DNA from: Cristatella mucedo
Lineage: Eukaryota; Bryozoa; Phylactolaemata; Cristatellidae
NCBI GenBank assembly: GCA_009760855.2
Contig: WPIO01000524.1
Location: 1-31,504 of the forward strand
Length of the DNA: 31,504 nt
Direction: 5' to 3'
Shown here: piece after piece, positions 1 through 8,767 of the stretch
Position numbering within the stretch: position 1 is the first letter of the stretch
How the letters are laid out: each line of letters begins with the position of its first letter
The notes under the pieces: generated by a model
What the model was told of the DNA's origin: nothing
Databases searched by the model: none
The model's input: only the letters and a program-made list of their open reading frames with translations
Program-made: the position numbers and the translations under genes

Positions 1-896
1 GAGCAGGGGTCCGAAAGGAGCCTTGCACCGTTGGGCTCCGGCGTTGTGAATACACTGTTGGTGCTGGGCATTGGGATGCTTTTCGTTACGTGCTGACAAA
101 CAGAACTACTGTAGAGAGCTGGAGGGGTGTCGAGTGCCTTATCTTAACTCATGATAGATGAATAGACTGGTGGTGTCGGTCATCGCTGTCTTTTCATGCT
201 GCGTTTGCAACTGCACCCACAACTACCGTCTCCACACAGCCCGATAGAGCTGCACACACAGTGGTGTGGCGTGCCTTGCTTGCCTTGGCCTAATTTTAGA
301 GCGAACAAGACTGTTCGGCTGCTGGCTAGAACACTTTGTTCAATGAGCCATTGAACCATAGAGAAGCTCCATGTGGTTGTGTTAGAGTAAACAAGACTTA
401 AGAGCAAGCCAGGAAACTTCTGAGGCTGGTGATGGAGATTCGGCCTTTTAGAAATGGGTCTGACAACCCGTGGGTATCAGTTTCTGCTCATTGATAGTTG
501 GCTGACCTGTCACAATCTCAAACATATCCTCTGTGTAAAAAGAATCACCTGGAACCCCTTTCTGCATTCAAGCAGGACAGAGGATCCCTTTAGTGGTCTA
601 TGGCACAATACTATTTCTTTTCCTTACCGTTATAGGCCACGGTGATCGGGCCCCAATACCACTAGGCTCCTTGTGACATTGTTCATCAGCTAGATAGTTA
701 ACAGTCAAGCGAAGCAAACTCTTGGGTGGTTTTTGTTCAAGTCTAGGCACACTTTTCAGGCTTGTCTGACACGTTTCCTCTGAAAGCCAAGGAGGAGGGC
801 GGGCTTTTTTCCGGCGATTGACAGGACAGGATGAGACAGCTCTATGACGATTCGGTGACTTCACCGAATACGGTCGTATCGCAGCCGAGCTAGCAT
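1..896. other. Non-coding left part of block copy 1
   Basis: No gene is supported here. Positions 1-750 align with 23285-23990 with many small indels that are not multiples of three, so the open frames (for example minus strand 180-407) are not preserved between the copies. Positions 750-896 have no clear partner in copy 2. Confidence 0.6.
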
Positions 897-1077
897 TATG
901 CGTTTCTTTTTGTGTCGTGTCTGTGGCGCTCGAACGTGGTTTCGGCATAAAGATTTGCCGGTGCGAGCTAAACGTAGTTGTAGGCGTAGAGATATTCGGG
1001 CTGGTTCGGGCTCATCTGTCCCTTTGGGCCGTTCCCCATAGAGACGCAGGGGAGTCTCTAAGTGTTGAAACGTTTTT

Positions 1078-2235
1078 TATACTCTGCCCCTTGCTGATGT
1101 GATGCCAAGCACAATCTAGGCTTTCACTTCTATGCGGATGACACTCAGTTGTACCTTTGCTTTGATCCCTCCCAGCCTTCGAGCACCTCAAATTCTCTAA
1201 ACTCACTTGCTGCATGCATTGATGACATCCGCACATGGATGGCAGCAAAATTTTCTAAAACTTAACGATGACAAAACTAAGTTACTAGTTATGGGCAAAC
1301 CTAGTGTGATTCAGAGATTGGAAAGGTTGTCCCTCAAATTTGGCTCGGCCTGCATATCTCCTTATGAATCAGCTCGAAATCTAGGTGTCATATTCCAAAG
1401 CGACCTCTCGTTAGACGACCATATCAGCTCCACAGTCAAATCTGCATATTTTCAGCTTCATAACATTGCTAAAATTCGGGCTTGTTTAGATATGGATACC
1501 AGGTCCAAGTTGGTCCATGCATTCGTGACATTCCGTCTCGACTTCTGCAACTCACTGCTTACAGGCCTACCAGCATGTGTGATCAGGCGATTGCAGCTGG
1601 TGCAAAACTCTGCAGCTAGGCTTGTCTGTCGTGAGCTTCGCAGTTGCCACATTACTCCTCTTCTCGTTGACCTGCACTGGCTACCAGTCAAGCAACGGAT
1701 TGACTTCAAGGTTTCGTCGCTCACTTGTAGGTCTCTTCAATCTATGGCTCCAGCCAATCTCTCCGACATGCTCCCCCATCAGGCCAAAAATCGTACCACC
1801 CGCTTCTAGGAAACCAACAGTCTAGAAACACCTAGTACAAACCTTAAATCCTTTGGAGACCATGCATTTAGTTCGTATGCTCCCAAAGCCTGGAACTTCC
1901 TCCCGACCTGTGTCAGAACATCCCCTGCCCTGACCACGTTTAAAAGGATCTTAAAAACACACCTATGTAGGACAGCATTTAGTGGGTCCATGTGATACGT
2001 CCTTCACATGCTTATGCGTGCTGACACTGTGCATGCTGCCACTAGCCACATGTGCATGCTGACCCTGCACATGTCACCCCCTAACCATGCTATTCATTTT
2101 GTTTTGTTTTTCAAGCTTGATTTTACTTACCATTCAAGTGCATTACCCTTTGCAGCAAATGTACAGTGCCTAGAAAGAGATTAAGTTGTCTTAGGGCGCT
2201 TTATCAAGTACATTCCTATTATTCTTACATTATTA
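1078..2235 (+). mobile_element. 5'-truncated CR1/L2-type LINE with target-site duplication
   Basis: This is the 3' end of a non-LTR retrotransposon. It contains the end of the reverse-transcriptase domain, a conserved C-terminal tail, a 240-bp 3' UTR and a TTATT-rich 3' end. The flanks are TTGAAACGTTTTT at 1065-1077 and TTGAGACGTGTTT at 2236-2248, 11 of 13 matching, which reads as an old target-site duplication. Truncation at the 5' end is normal for such elements. The element is inserted inside a tandem repeat unit and is absent from block copy 2, so it arrived after the blocks separated or was lost from copy 2. Confidence 0.8.
1101..1995 (+). pseudogene. Reverse transcriptase C-terminal fragment of LINE (inactive)
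   Basis: The frame reads FYADDTQLY at 1128-1154, the catalytic palm motif (motif C) of reverse transcriptase. It shifts by one base in the A run at 1244-1254 and continues from about 1250 with LKLNDDKTKLL, SARNLGVIF, KLVHAFVTFRLDFCNSLL and HWLPV, the usual order in the CR1/L2 group. An amber stop at 1807-1809 interrupts it. The same frame then continues with FGDHAFSSYAPKAWNFLP and FKRILKTHL to a stop at 1993-1995. A further one-base slip lies just upstream of 1107. With no endonuclease, no first half of the RT, and these lesions, it cannot be active. Confidence 0.85.
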
Positions 2236-2554
2236 TTGAGACGTGTTTCCTCCTTAATAGTGCTGGAGGTGGCGAATGTGGGATAATCCTGCCGTTAAGG
2301 TAGAAGCCGAGCCCTAGTTCTCCAGTCAGGGTCGATGCTCCGGTTCGGGCTCTGCCTACTTGGGTCATTCCCCACTATAAGTGTAAGTAGTCCAAGTGTG
2401 GATACGTGTTTCCTCAGCAAGCGTATTTGGTGTAGTGTGTATGGTATTCCTGTCGTTGAGGTCGAAATGGAGCCAAAGTTCGCCAGTCAGGGTCTAGGCT
2501 CAGGTTCCGGCTTCTCATCTAATTCATGTGGTTACCCACAACGGACTTAGGTGG

Positions 2555-3300
2555 CCTAAGAACTGGGGGGTATACTCCCTCCACAAGAGTGCCAGTGCTA
2601 GTGAGAGCTTCTAATTAGTGTGGAGACTAAACTGAGTTAGACGAGAAGGGACTGTGTTTGCTTGAGAATAACGCTCAGTAAAACCCCCCAATTTGCTTGT
2701 TTCGCATTCCAATTCATGCCACGGAATGGCTAGGCCCTTTAATAACGACAAGTCGGTCAGCTCAGGAAACGCTCGTTTTGTGGCAGCCTGCTTATTGCCC
2801 ACAGAAGCACACCTAACGACATTAGGCAGTAGGTTAGGCAGCTAGGTAACAGCAGGTTAAGCCTATTCCCCCCTGAGCATTCGGGATTACAGTAGTGATG
2901 GAGCTGCAGCCAGGACAATTCAGCCTAAGCCTAAGAGCTGCCGGGTATATATTCCATCCGGAACAGTGCCTGTGCGAATAAGAGTGTGTAAGGAGAGTGG
3001 AAATAAAACTAAGCTTACCACACAGCGACTTTGTATGCTTGCGAATATAGCTCATTAAAATCATCAATTTCTTTGTCTTGCTTTCCAAGTCATGCTGCAG
3101 ATTCACGAAGTTCTTTAGTAACGATAAGTAGGTCAGCTCAAGAAACACTCGTTTTGTGGCAGCCAGCTTTCTGTCCACAGAGTCACACCAAACGGCAGTA
3201 GGCGATAAGTTACATCGCTAGGTAAGCAGCAGGTTAAGCCTACCCCCCCCCCCAGCCATCGGCATTACAGTAGTGACTGAGCTGCAGCCTGACAATTCAG
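2555..3300 (+). repeat. Tandem duplication, 2 x ~373 bp
   Basis: Unit A (2555-2928) and unit B (2929-3300) each start with CCTAAGA-CTG and share, in order, a GCAGCCTGC or GCAGCCAGC motif, GCAGGTTAAGCCTA, a C-run, GCATTACAGTAGTGA or a variant, and GACAATTCAGCC. Block copy 2 has only one such unit (about 24080-24462), so this is a local gain in copy 1 or a loss in copy 2. Unit B resembles the copy 2 unit more closely than unit A does. The C-run is 11 bases at 3243-3253 and 10 at 24403-24412. Open frames here are not conserved. Confidence 0.75.
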
Positions 3301-3379
3301 CCGACCTATGCCTGCCTAATCAATGTGGGTGAGTCAGACAGCTTACCACCCTGCATCCTCTGCTACCTGGTCAACAAGC

Positions 3380-3515
3380 CAGCCTCTCACAGATTGGTCC
3401 TGCTTGACCTGGAGTGATTGATTGCCAAGAATCAGCTGTGCTCATTGGTCAATTTAAACTGAACCTCCACCAATTGGTTGCAGCTTAACCGACCGTTACA
3501 GAGACTACATATGGA
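3380..3515 (+). promoter_or_regulatory. Promoter-like CCAAT cluster with TATA-like box (copy 1)
   Basis: ATTGG occurs at 3393-3397 and 3444-3448, and the palindrome CCAATTGG at 3470-3477. A TATA-like CATATGG follows at 3508-3514. CCAAT boxes 40-120 bp upstream of a TATA-like element are a common polymerase II promoter layout. All three CCAAT elements and the TATA-like element are kept in block copy 2 (about 24557-24678). Transcription on the plus strand towards the hairpin is an inference. Confidence 0.4.
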
Positions 3516-3583
3516 CAAAGGAAACCTCACTAGCTGCACTGGTCACTCTGCTCCTGCCTACTGAAGTAAACAGCTACACAGAC
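3476..3583. other. 108-bp island identical in both block copies (copy 1)
   Basis: Every base from GGTTGCAGCTTAACC to AGCTACACAGAC matches 24639-24746, while the sequence on either side differs at several percent or more and the LINE relic farther along differs at roughly 20%. It has no open frame that I recognise. It contains the TATA-like element and the presumed transcription start region. Confidence 0.8.
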
Positions 3584-3589
3584 ATACGT

Positions 3590-3629
3590 CCGAGGGGAGG
3601 GAATCCGTATTTTGATTCCCTCCCCTCGG
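3590..3629. other. Perfect 16-bp inverted repeat, 8-nt loop (copy 1)
   Basis: The left arm CCGAGGGGAGGGAATC (3590-3605) is exactly complementary to the right arm at 3614-3629; the loop is CGTATTTT. The purine-rich arm is unusual next to its surroundings. Copy 2 at 24753-24792 has the same arms, and the two loop differences are the only changes. As RNA it would form a very stable stem. It has no T-run that would make it a polymerase III terminator. Confidence 0.9.
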
Positions 3630-4210
3630 CTTACTAAAGCAGAGGCAGCAATGATGTGGGTGATGTGACTTTGAAGGCCTTGGAGCTGCTCATAAGATTC
3701 AGGTCAGTATGCTGCAACTACTGTGTGTGGCTCTTATACTGCATGGTGCCAATCAACTCCCGGCATCCTGATTGCTGCATTATTTATTCATTTACCTTAC
3801 CTCGTCTCTTGCATGAGCCCCGAAGCATGCCAAGAGGCAAGCACTGTGCTTACTTGTGTAGGTAAACCAAAAACCGTTGCCCAACGATATTCCAAATCAC
3901 CCCCATGCTTTTAGTCTAAATTGGGCACTGCTAGAGGTTCATTGACACATCTCTGTAGAGATCTTTTATTAAAAAAGATACCGAGTATCGTTGCTATCGT
4001 CTTACAGTGGTAATGCTTCATGCATCATAAAAGGTAATGCCTCCACACTACCAACAACAACTCAGACGTCATGATGCATTGACGCAGCCAAAAGAATGAG
4101 AACGCTGGTCAATGAGCTGGGGCTGAACCACCTCCCAACCCTCAGCAGTCTCTATTCATCGTGGAGCCGTCATTACCACTAGCTCTAATGCCATTACAGG
4201 TTGAGCTAAT

Positions 4211-4551
4211 CATGTAGAGTCGGCCAGCTCAGCTCACATTGCATACAAGCTGCTCGGCAGTCCTTGGCCGTGTCGTTTTCTTATGAGGGAGGTAGAGGAA
4301 ATCAGCTCGATTCTCTTGATCTGCTCGATGCTTGCTGTGACTGTCGTAGGCATGATTACTCTCGAAGGAAAGTCGCCGAAGGCATCGTCACGGCTTGGCC
4401 TTACTGGGACGCACAGGATCAGCCGGCTATTGAACTGCTAGGGAATGCTGTCAGCCGACTTGAGCTAGTCCAGAAGCACTGGACAGCAATTGCAGCCATG
4501 CAGTTGCTGTTTTCCTGTCACTTAGAGTCAAGCTTCATACATTTGACTTGA
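4211..4551 (+). CDS. Uncharacterised ORF, possible old coding fragment
   Basis: The frame is open from just after a TAA at about 4208 to a stop at 4549-4551. It has no ATG near its start: the base triplet at 4268 is GTG where block copy 2 has ATG (25428). The most distinctive part reads QPAIELLGNAVSRLELVQ then KHWTAIAAMQLL. Copy 2 keeps this part in one frame with several synonymous or mild changes but has a frameshift upstream. A shorter relative is at 18303-18404. I recognise no domain. It may be an exon or a transposon protein fragment, or chance. Confidence 0.25.
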
Positions 4552-4599
4552 AAACTCTATTTGTAACTGCTTCATGTCACTATGAGCATGCTGTTGTAG

Positions 4600-4915
4600 C
4601 TGCTCACCGATCGCCTGCTTTGTAGTTGCGCTGTATATACAAAAACTGCTTACGAGCCAATCTCCTCTGGCCCCACCCTTACCGAGTGCCATACAGCCAT
4701 TGACGTAGGTAGCTTGTAGAGCTTGTAGCTTGTATAGTTAATGCATGCATAGATTTTATATAGACTTCGCTTAAGCATGCATCTATTATCTAGCTGTACT
4801 TGTATCAGTCATTTGTTATCTGGATCCTGGCTCATGAATAAAGTTGCTGAATCAAATGATGCTTGAGTTGTGTTTCGTCATTGTCTGAACAGGGAACAGT
4901 GGCAGGTACAAAATT
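4600..4915 (+). promoter_or_regulatory. Conserved promoter/poly(A) island, possibly a solo LTR (copy 1)
   Basis: It is about 95% identical to 25743-26059, much higher than the LINE relic in the same blocks. In order it holds GTATATAC (4632), CCAAT (4657-4661), a CCCCACCC box (4671-4678), a TGACGT half-site (4701), the triplicated motif AGCTTGTA (4711-4733), AATAAA (4837-4842), a GT-rich tract, and GGGAACAGTGGCAGG. Promoter plus poly(A) signal within 300 bp is the layout of an LTR. The bases after it (TTGGCTTCCACAGCGATCC) faintly resemble the region after gypsy LTRs, but no clear ends or target duplication are visible. No protein-coding retroelement sequence follows. Confidence 0.35.
4837..4842 (+). 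terminator. Poly(A) signal AATAAA (copy 1)
   Basis: AATAAA is followed within 25-40 bases by a GT-rich tract (GAGTTGTGTTTCG), the normal arrangement of an animal cleavage and polyadenylation site. Both parts are kept in block copy 2 at 25984. Confidence 0.55.
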
Positions 4916-5057
4916 GGCTTCCACAGCGATCCACTGCCATAATCAGACATGTAAATTCGTTACAAGGCTTTATTCTATAAGTCCAACGAGCCAAGCTAGC
5001 ATCAGCAAGCCTGTAAAATAGCTTATGTCTATTGCTGTCTCCCACAGTCTATTTCTA

Positions 5058-5077
5058 CATTATATTTAATTATATAT

Positions 5078-5114
<37 letters not shown>

Positions 5115-5118
5115 TATG
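5058..5118. repeat. AT-dinucleotide microsatellite
   Basis: This is an almost pure (AT)n tract with a few interruptions. The matching place in block copy 2 (26205-26250) is AT-rich but has no expanded dinucleotide run, so the expansion is specific to copy 1. Confidence 0.9.
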
Positions 5119-5619
5119 TAGTCTGTATTCAATTTATTCACTTTTTAAGCCGGTCTATAGACATCAGCCTGCTAGTCCAAAATCCTAGTGTTTGCCTTCA
5201 CAGGAGCAACCCGGCTCGACCTGACTGACATTGCTATGCTCAGTGCTCTGAGAGTTTGCATTGATCATGCAGGCATCGCTTGTAGAAGCCATCACCAGTG
5301 CTTCCTGAGGAGCAGAGAGCTGGGGCTATTTTTGCACCTTAGGCACCTGGGAACACAGTCGTTGAGCCCACTGTGTGAGGGCACATTCTGCATAAGCTCC
5401 ACCCATAAGCATTCTTAAGCCTGTTTTCTGCTCAGAGACAGATGGCACCTACAGTATTACCAGGTATGCAAGGAATTGTATTTTTTGTGGATAGGCTTTA
5501 CCTAAATATGCCGATAACTGTATCAGCAAGGGAGTGTAAGTGCGAGGCTGTATGTGCCCTTTACATAATTTTGACTAAATAATGGGAAGTTGCAAGTAGG
5601 CCATTTCAAGATTCCTATC

Positions 5620-6545
5620 GATTACTTGCAACGTAACACAGATAATGTAACCAGTGAGTACTACTTTTCAGGATCAGGATGGTACTCAGCTATATTGATC
5701 ATTCAAACCGTCAGAGAATGTGCTTCAGCAACTAACGAACTGATTGCTTGCCTTTTTAAAATTCTTTCCTGGTATGGGAAAAATGTCTTGACACTAAATA
5801 ACGATAAAAAACAAACTGCTGCTCTTAGGACACCCTAAGCCGGGATTGAAAGGCTTTTCTTTTCAAATTGGGGTTGCTATTGTGCCACCATCACCATGAG
5901 CTCGGAATTTAGGTATTGTTTTTGACAGCTGCGAAGATTTATTTTGAGAGCTTCATTCAGAAGACTGCTTTTGTAGCTAGGCATCACGACTGATCCCCAT
6001 CTAAGAGTAGGAGCTGTCCTCTGCAGTGGCCTGCAAAAAATAAACTGACTTCTAAGTTCTGTCTCGGCTTGATCGTTTTATATCCCTTTCAGATGGGCTA
6101 CCAAAAAGAGCATCTAGGCCATGCAGCTGGCTGTGAATGTAGCTGCAAGGCTAATTTTCAAGACCCAGAGATTGAACCGCATGTCTGCTTTGCTAAAAGA
6201 GCAAAGGTGGCTGCCTATTGATACACAGATACAGAGCCAAGTTCTTATGTTGACCCACAAGGCCCACCACTGCTTGGCCTTCCATACCTAGATCAACTGC
6301 TGTTGACAGTTTCAACCTCCTCATGCCCTCACGTTATCTATGGGTAATACATTTTCTGTTTCATTATTTCCATTAAAGACAGTTGGCGACAGATGATTTG
6401 GCCCTGCTGGTCCAAGACTGTAGAACTTACTTCCAGAATCATGGTGCAACGACAGCTACTATCCCACTGCTGACCCTGTCTCACTTTTAAGGCTACCCTG
6501 AGCAGCTACTTCAATGCTACTCACTACCTTAACTGCTCTCCTGAC
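5620..6545 (+). pseudogene. Old CR1/L2-type LINE reverse transcriptase relic (copy 1)
   Basis: Fragments in order are: NVTSEYYF followed by DGTQLY (5678-5695), standing where ADDTQLY is expected with one catalytic aspartate changed (GAT to GGT); LTLNNDK (about 5790-5810); ARNLGIVFDSC (5900-5932); GLPKRASRP near 6098-6120; and FKATLSSYF near 6485-6515 as the C-terminal tail. Frames change repeatedly and stops are frequent. It is a different and older element than the LINE at 1078-2235, and it is shared with block copy 2, so it predates the block duplication. Confidence 0.7.
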
Positions 6546-7262
6546 TCAGCAATCCTTTCCAATTTCTCTTTGTTAGATGAGATGATTTCTGTTAACTATC
6601 AAATGCATTCCGAAAGGAGCTTATGCTGTGAATGTGCTGTAAGAAAATCTTCTGCCTAACACCCACGTAGTCTGTATGGCTTTGTGGAGTTACAGACAGA
6701 GATACATTAAATTGCATTACATCACAATTAATTAATTGTGCACGCAGCCAGCCATAAGAGTTATAATCAAGGAGCAGCACAGCAATACATAGAACAAAGA
6801 TCGACGTCAGCACATCTTGTATTCGTGTTTTCTCGCACAGAGGCTAGGCCTGGCCGGGCACAGACACGTGCCTTCAATGAGGATGCATTGTGGCCCTGCA
6901 ATGTGGCAGTGGGAAGCTGATATCGAACTTATTGCTTCAATATGTATACAGGGCAAGGAAATGAGGTTTGGAGGGGTGCATGCATTATCCACTACTACTA
7001 GTCATAGCTGGTGGCATTAAAACAAGAAGGTATGATGGTGAACTCAGCACATACTTGCTTCTTTATTTCGGGCTTGCAACGCCCAGCAAACGATGAAAGA
7101 CGAGTAGCAAGTGCATTAGTATTATTATTATTAATGCATTGAAACTCCTGACTGAAAAGGCAAGTGGAAAAATGTTAATCCTATCGTTTGTGTGCTCACT
7201 GCCGGTGACTCAAAAAGCAACTGTGAAAGGTGCACGATCCTTCACGGACAGATTCACAGTGC
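6546..7262. other. LINE 3' flank and copy-1-specific segment
   Basis: Positions 6546-6841 continue the alignment to copy 2 (27670-27965), probably the LINE's 3' untranslated part. Positions about 6842-7262 have no partner in copy 2, where the two flanks are nearly adjacent; this is either an insertion of about 420 bp here or a deletion there. It contains a short ATT run at 7121-7132. I see no terminal repeats or gene. The alignment resumes at AACTAATGCAG. Confidence 0.55.
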
Positions 7263-7392
7263 AGAACTAATGCAGTTCTCCAAAGAAGAAGGAATACCAA
7301 ACAGACGCTTAAAACGCACTTTTTAATTCCACCATTCCGTGGGTTTTGTGTTTTTTTCCAGTGTGTGCATGTACCTACTTACCCTATGCCTA

Positions 7393-8767
7393 TCTCTGTG
7401 TGCAATGTGTTAAAATGGTTGAGCAACCAATTATTAGACTTCAGCATGTTTCCCTTCTCATTTTTCATGACGATGGATATATTCAGCCATTTTTGGTTCA
7501 TTGAGTTACATAATCATGTTTATATAAAGATAAGTGAATTATTCATCCTTGACGGTAGCTGTCGACTGGACAGTAGAATGTGTGTTAATGCAAGTGCAGT
7601 ACTAGAGTTAAGGCTTCACTGAAGTAATTGAGTGCATCCGAGAGCAGCATGATCTTAAGCAGGTAGATCCTATCTAATGGTAACGTTCTTTTCAAGACGT
7701 TTAATGTAGAGAGATATAATGACAGATCAGGAGCCCAAATAAATTGCGAGAACGGCTCAGTATTGGCAATGCAAGATAAGAGACTGGTGACACGACGCTC
7801 GATCTGTTTAAATTTTTTGAAATGCTCATAAATCAGCCATCCATTAGCTACAGCAAGCAGCACTGTAGATGGCGTTGCTTACACAAGATTCCACCTCAAA
7901 TACTGTGGAAATGGGAATTTCTGTTTTTAGTGCAATTATTACCTACGCTAAGCCAGCGAGTTTTATAATGAAAAATTTAGTACTTTAGCTCGTTTAAGTA
8001 AAGAAAAGTATCACAGCCGCATCACGGCATGTACTTCATTCGTGTACGACCTATATTGGGTTCGAGCCTCCCTGCGAGCGATTCTTTAATGCCTTCTGAA
8101 AGAGGAATGAAGTGCCGTTTAGTGTCTTCTGCTGTTGCATGCTGTATATCAAGATTTGCAGTAGACTGAATTTCACTCATTTCGGTTTGATTGCGAAAAT
8201 TTCTTTAGCTGATAGTGAATGAAACTGTACAGTCATTTATCTGACGATACTGTTAATAGAAAAAAACCTTAACAATAACCTGGTGGTGCTGTCTGCGATG
8301 CACGAGTGCAAACCTTCACATATCGTTTTTCACCTCTTTTAAGTGACTTTATGAACTGAATCGCTGGGCAGAAAAAGCTTAGTAGCCGTCATGCTCTTAA
8401 ATTAGATTGACTACTCATGAAGCTTCGAATGCACGTGGCTCACCTGAGGACTCCCCTAGTACAACTATGTCCACTATAACTAGCGTTTGAAATATCACTC
8501 TTTATTAAGCAGCACTCTATTAGTCAAGGCAGCTTTAAAGGAAAGCACATACATTCGCTTGCAGAAATCGATGAGAGCTTATTTCTGCAATGCTTGATCT
8601 GAGCTGCACCCTAATTTCCAAACAAGAGATTCGATGCAACTGAGACATAACACAATAAGGAAAACGAAAAGATTGAAAGAAAGCAACAGTAAGAGAAAAC
8701 GTGACGGCAAAGAGACAGGGGAGAGAGAGACAAGCAAAGATAAGGTTTTGTGACAGCGATCATGCAT
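7393..8767. other. AT-rich intergenic stretch, no gene recognised
   Basis: No conserved frame, RNA gene or repeat is supported apart from a weak SINE-like fragment near 8035. The 92-codon minus-strand ORF at 7585-7863 and the overlapping 130-codon plus-strand ORF match nothing I know and have no second copy in this window. Confidence 0.5.
8035..8095 (+). mobile_element. Possible diverged tRNA-SINE fragment
   Basis: GGGTTCGAGCC (8058-8068) resembles a polymerase III B box. The bases after it, GCGATTCTTTAATGCC, resemble the body of the SINE family found at 9712, 10421, 14370 and 31081 (GCGATCCTTTATCGCC). No A box is evident, so this is a fragment or a chance match. Confidence 0.35.

Larger units (their letters stand above)
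897..2555 (+). repeat. ~161-169 bp tandem repeat, about three units, split by a LINE
   Basis: A unit marked by GGTTCGGGCTC followed by a TTCCCCA motif occurs at 1002, at 2342, and as a diverged form at 2503. The last two are 161 bp apart. The first pair is 1340 bp apart, but subtracting the LINE (1078-2235) and one copy of its 13-bp target duplication leaves about 169 bp. Copy 2 of the block has a single unit (marker near 24032). The unit also carries an ACGTGTTTCC-like motif at 2241 and 2406. Upstream similarity fades near 897. Confidence 0.65.
3516..4860 (+). ncRNA. Candidate transcription unit, probably non-coding (copy 1)
   Basis: This is inferred from its ends: a CCAAT/TATA-like promoter just upstream and, at 4837-4842, AATAAA followed by a GT-rich tract (about 4864-4876), as in a normal poly(A) site. 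A strong splice-donor match CAG|GTCAGT lies at 3700-3708 and is kept in copy 2 near 24868. A possible acceptor, CGTCTTACAG, ends near 4010. Between them no long conserved reading frame exists except the weak ORF near 4211-4551. It could also be an LTR-bounded relic; no transcript evidence is available. Confidence 0.25.
1..7392 (+). repeat. Large duplicated block, copy 1 (left end cut by window)
   Basis: This stretch is collinear with 23258-28115 on the same strand. Matching segments are 1-750 with 23285-23990, 2460-2555 with 23994-24080, 2929-4950 with 24085-26095, 5160-6841 with 26280-27965, and 7263-7392 with 27988-28115. Identity by eye ranges from about 80% over the LINE relic to 95-100% in two islands near 3476-3583 and 4600-4915. 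Extra material in this copy is explained by a LINE insertion, two local tandem duplications and a segment near 6842-7262. The block may be a segmental duplication or two copies of a composite repeat; the sequence alone does not decide. Confidence 0.85.

Noticed and set aside
1021-1077. Faint similarity to the VPQGS-type reverse transcriptase motif just upstream of the LINE.
   Set aside because: The same bases align better with the ~161-bp repeat unit at 2342, and the target duplication puts the LINE border at 1078.
7585-7863. 92-codon minus-strand open frame with a plausible amino-acid make-up.
   Set aside because: It has no recognised motif and no second copy, and an overlapping 130-codon frame on the other strand is equally open, so chance is likely in AT-rich DNA.
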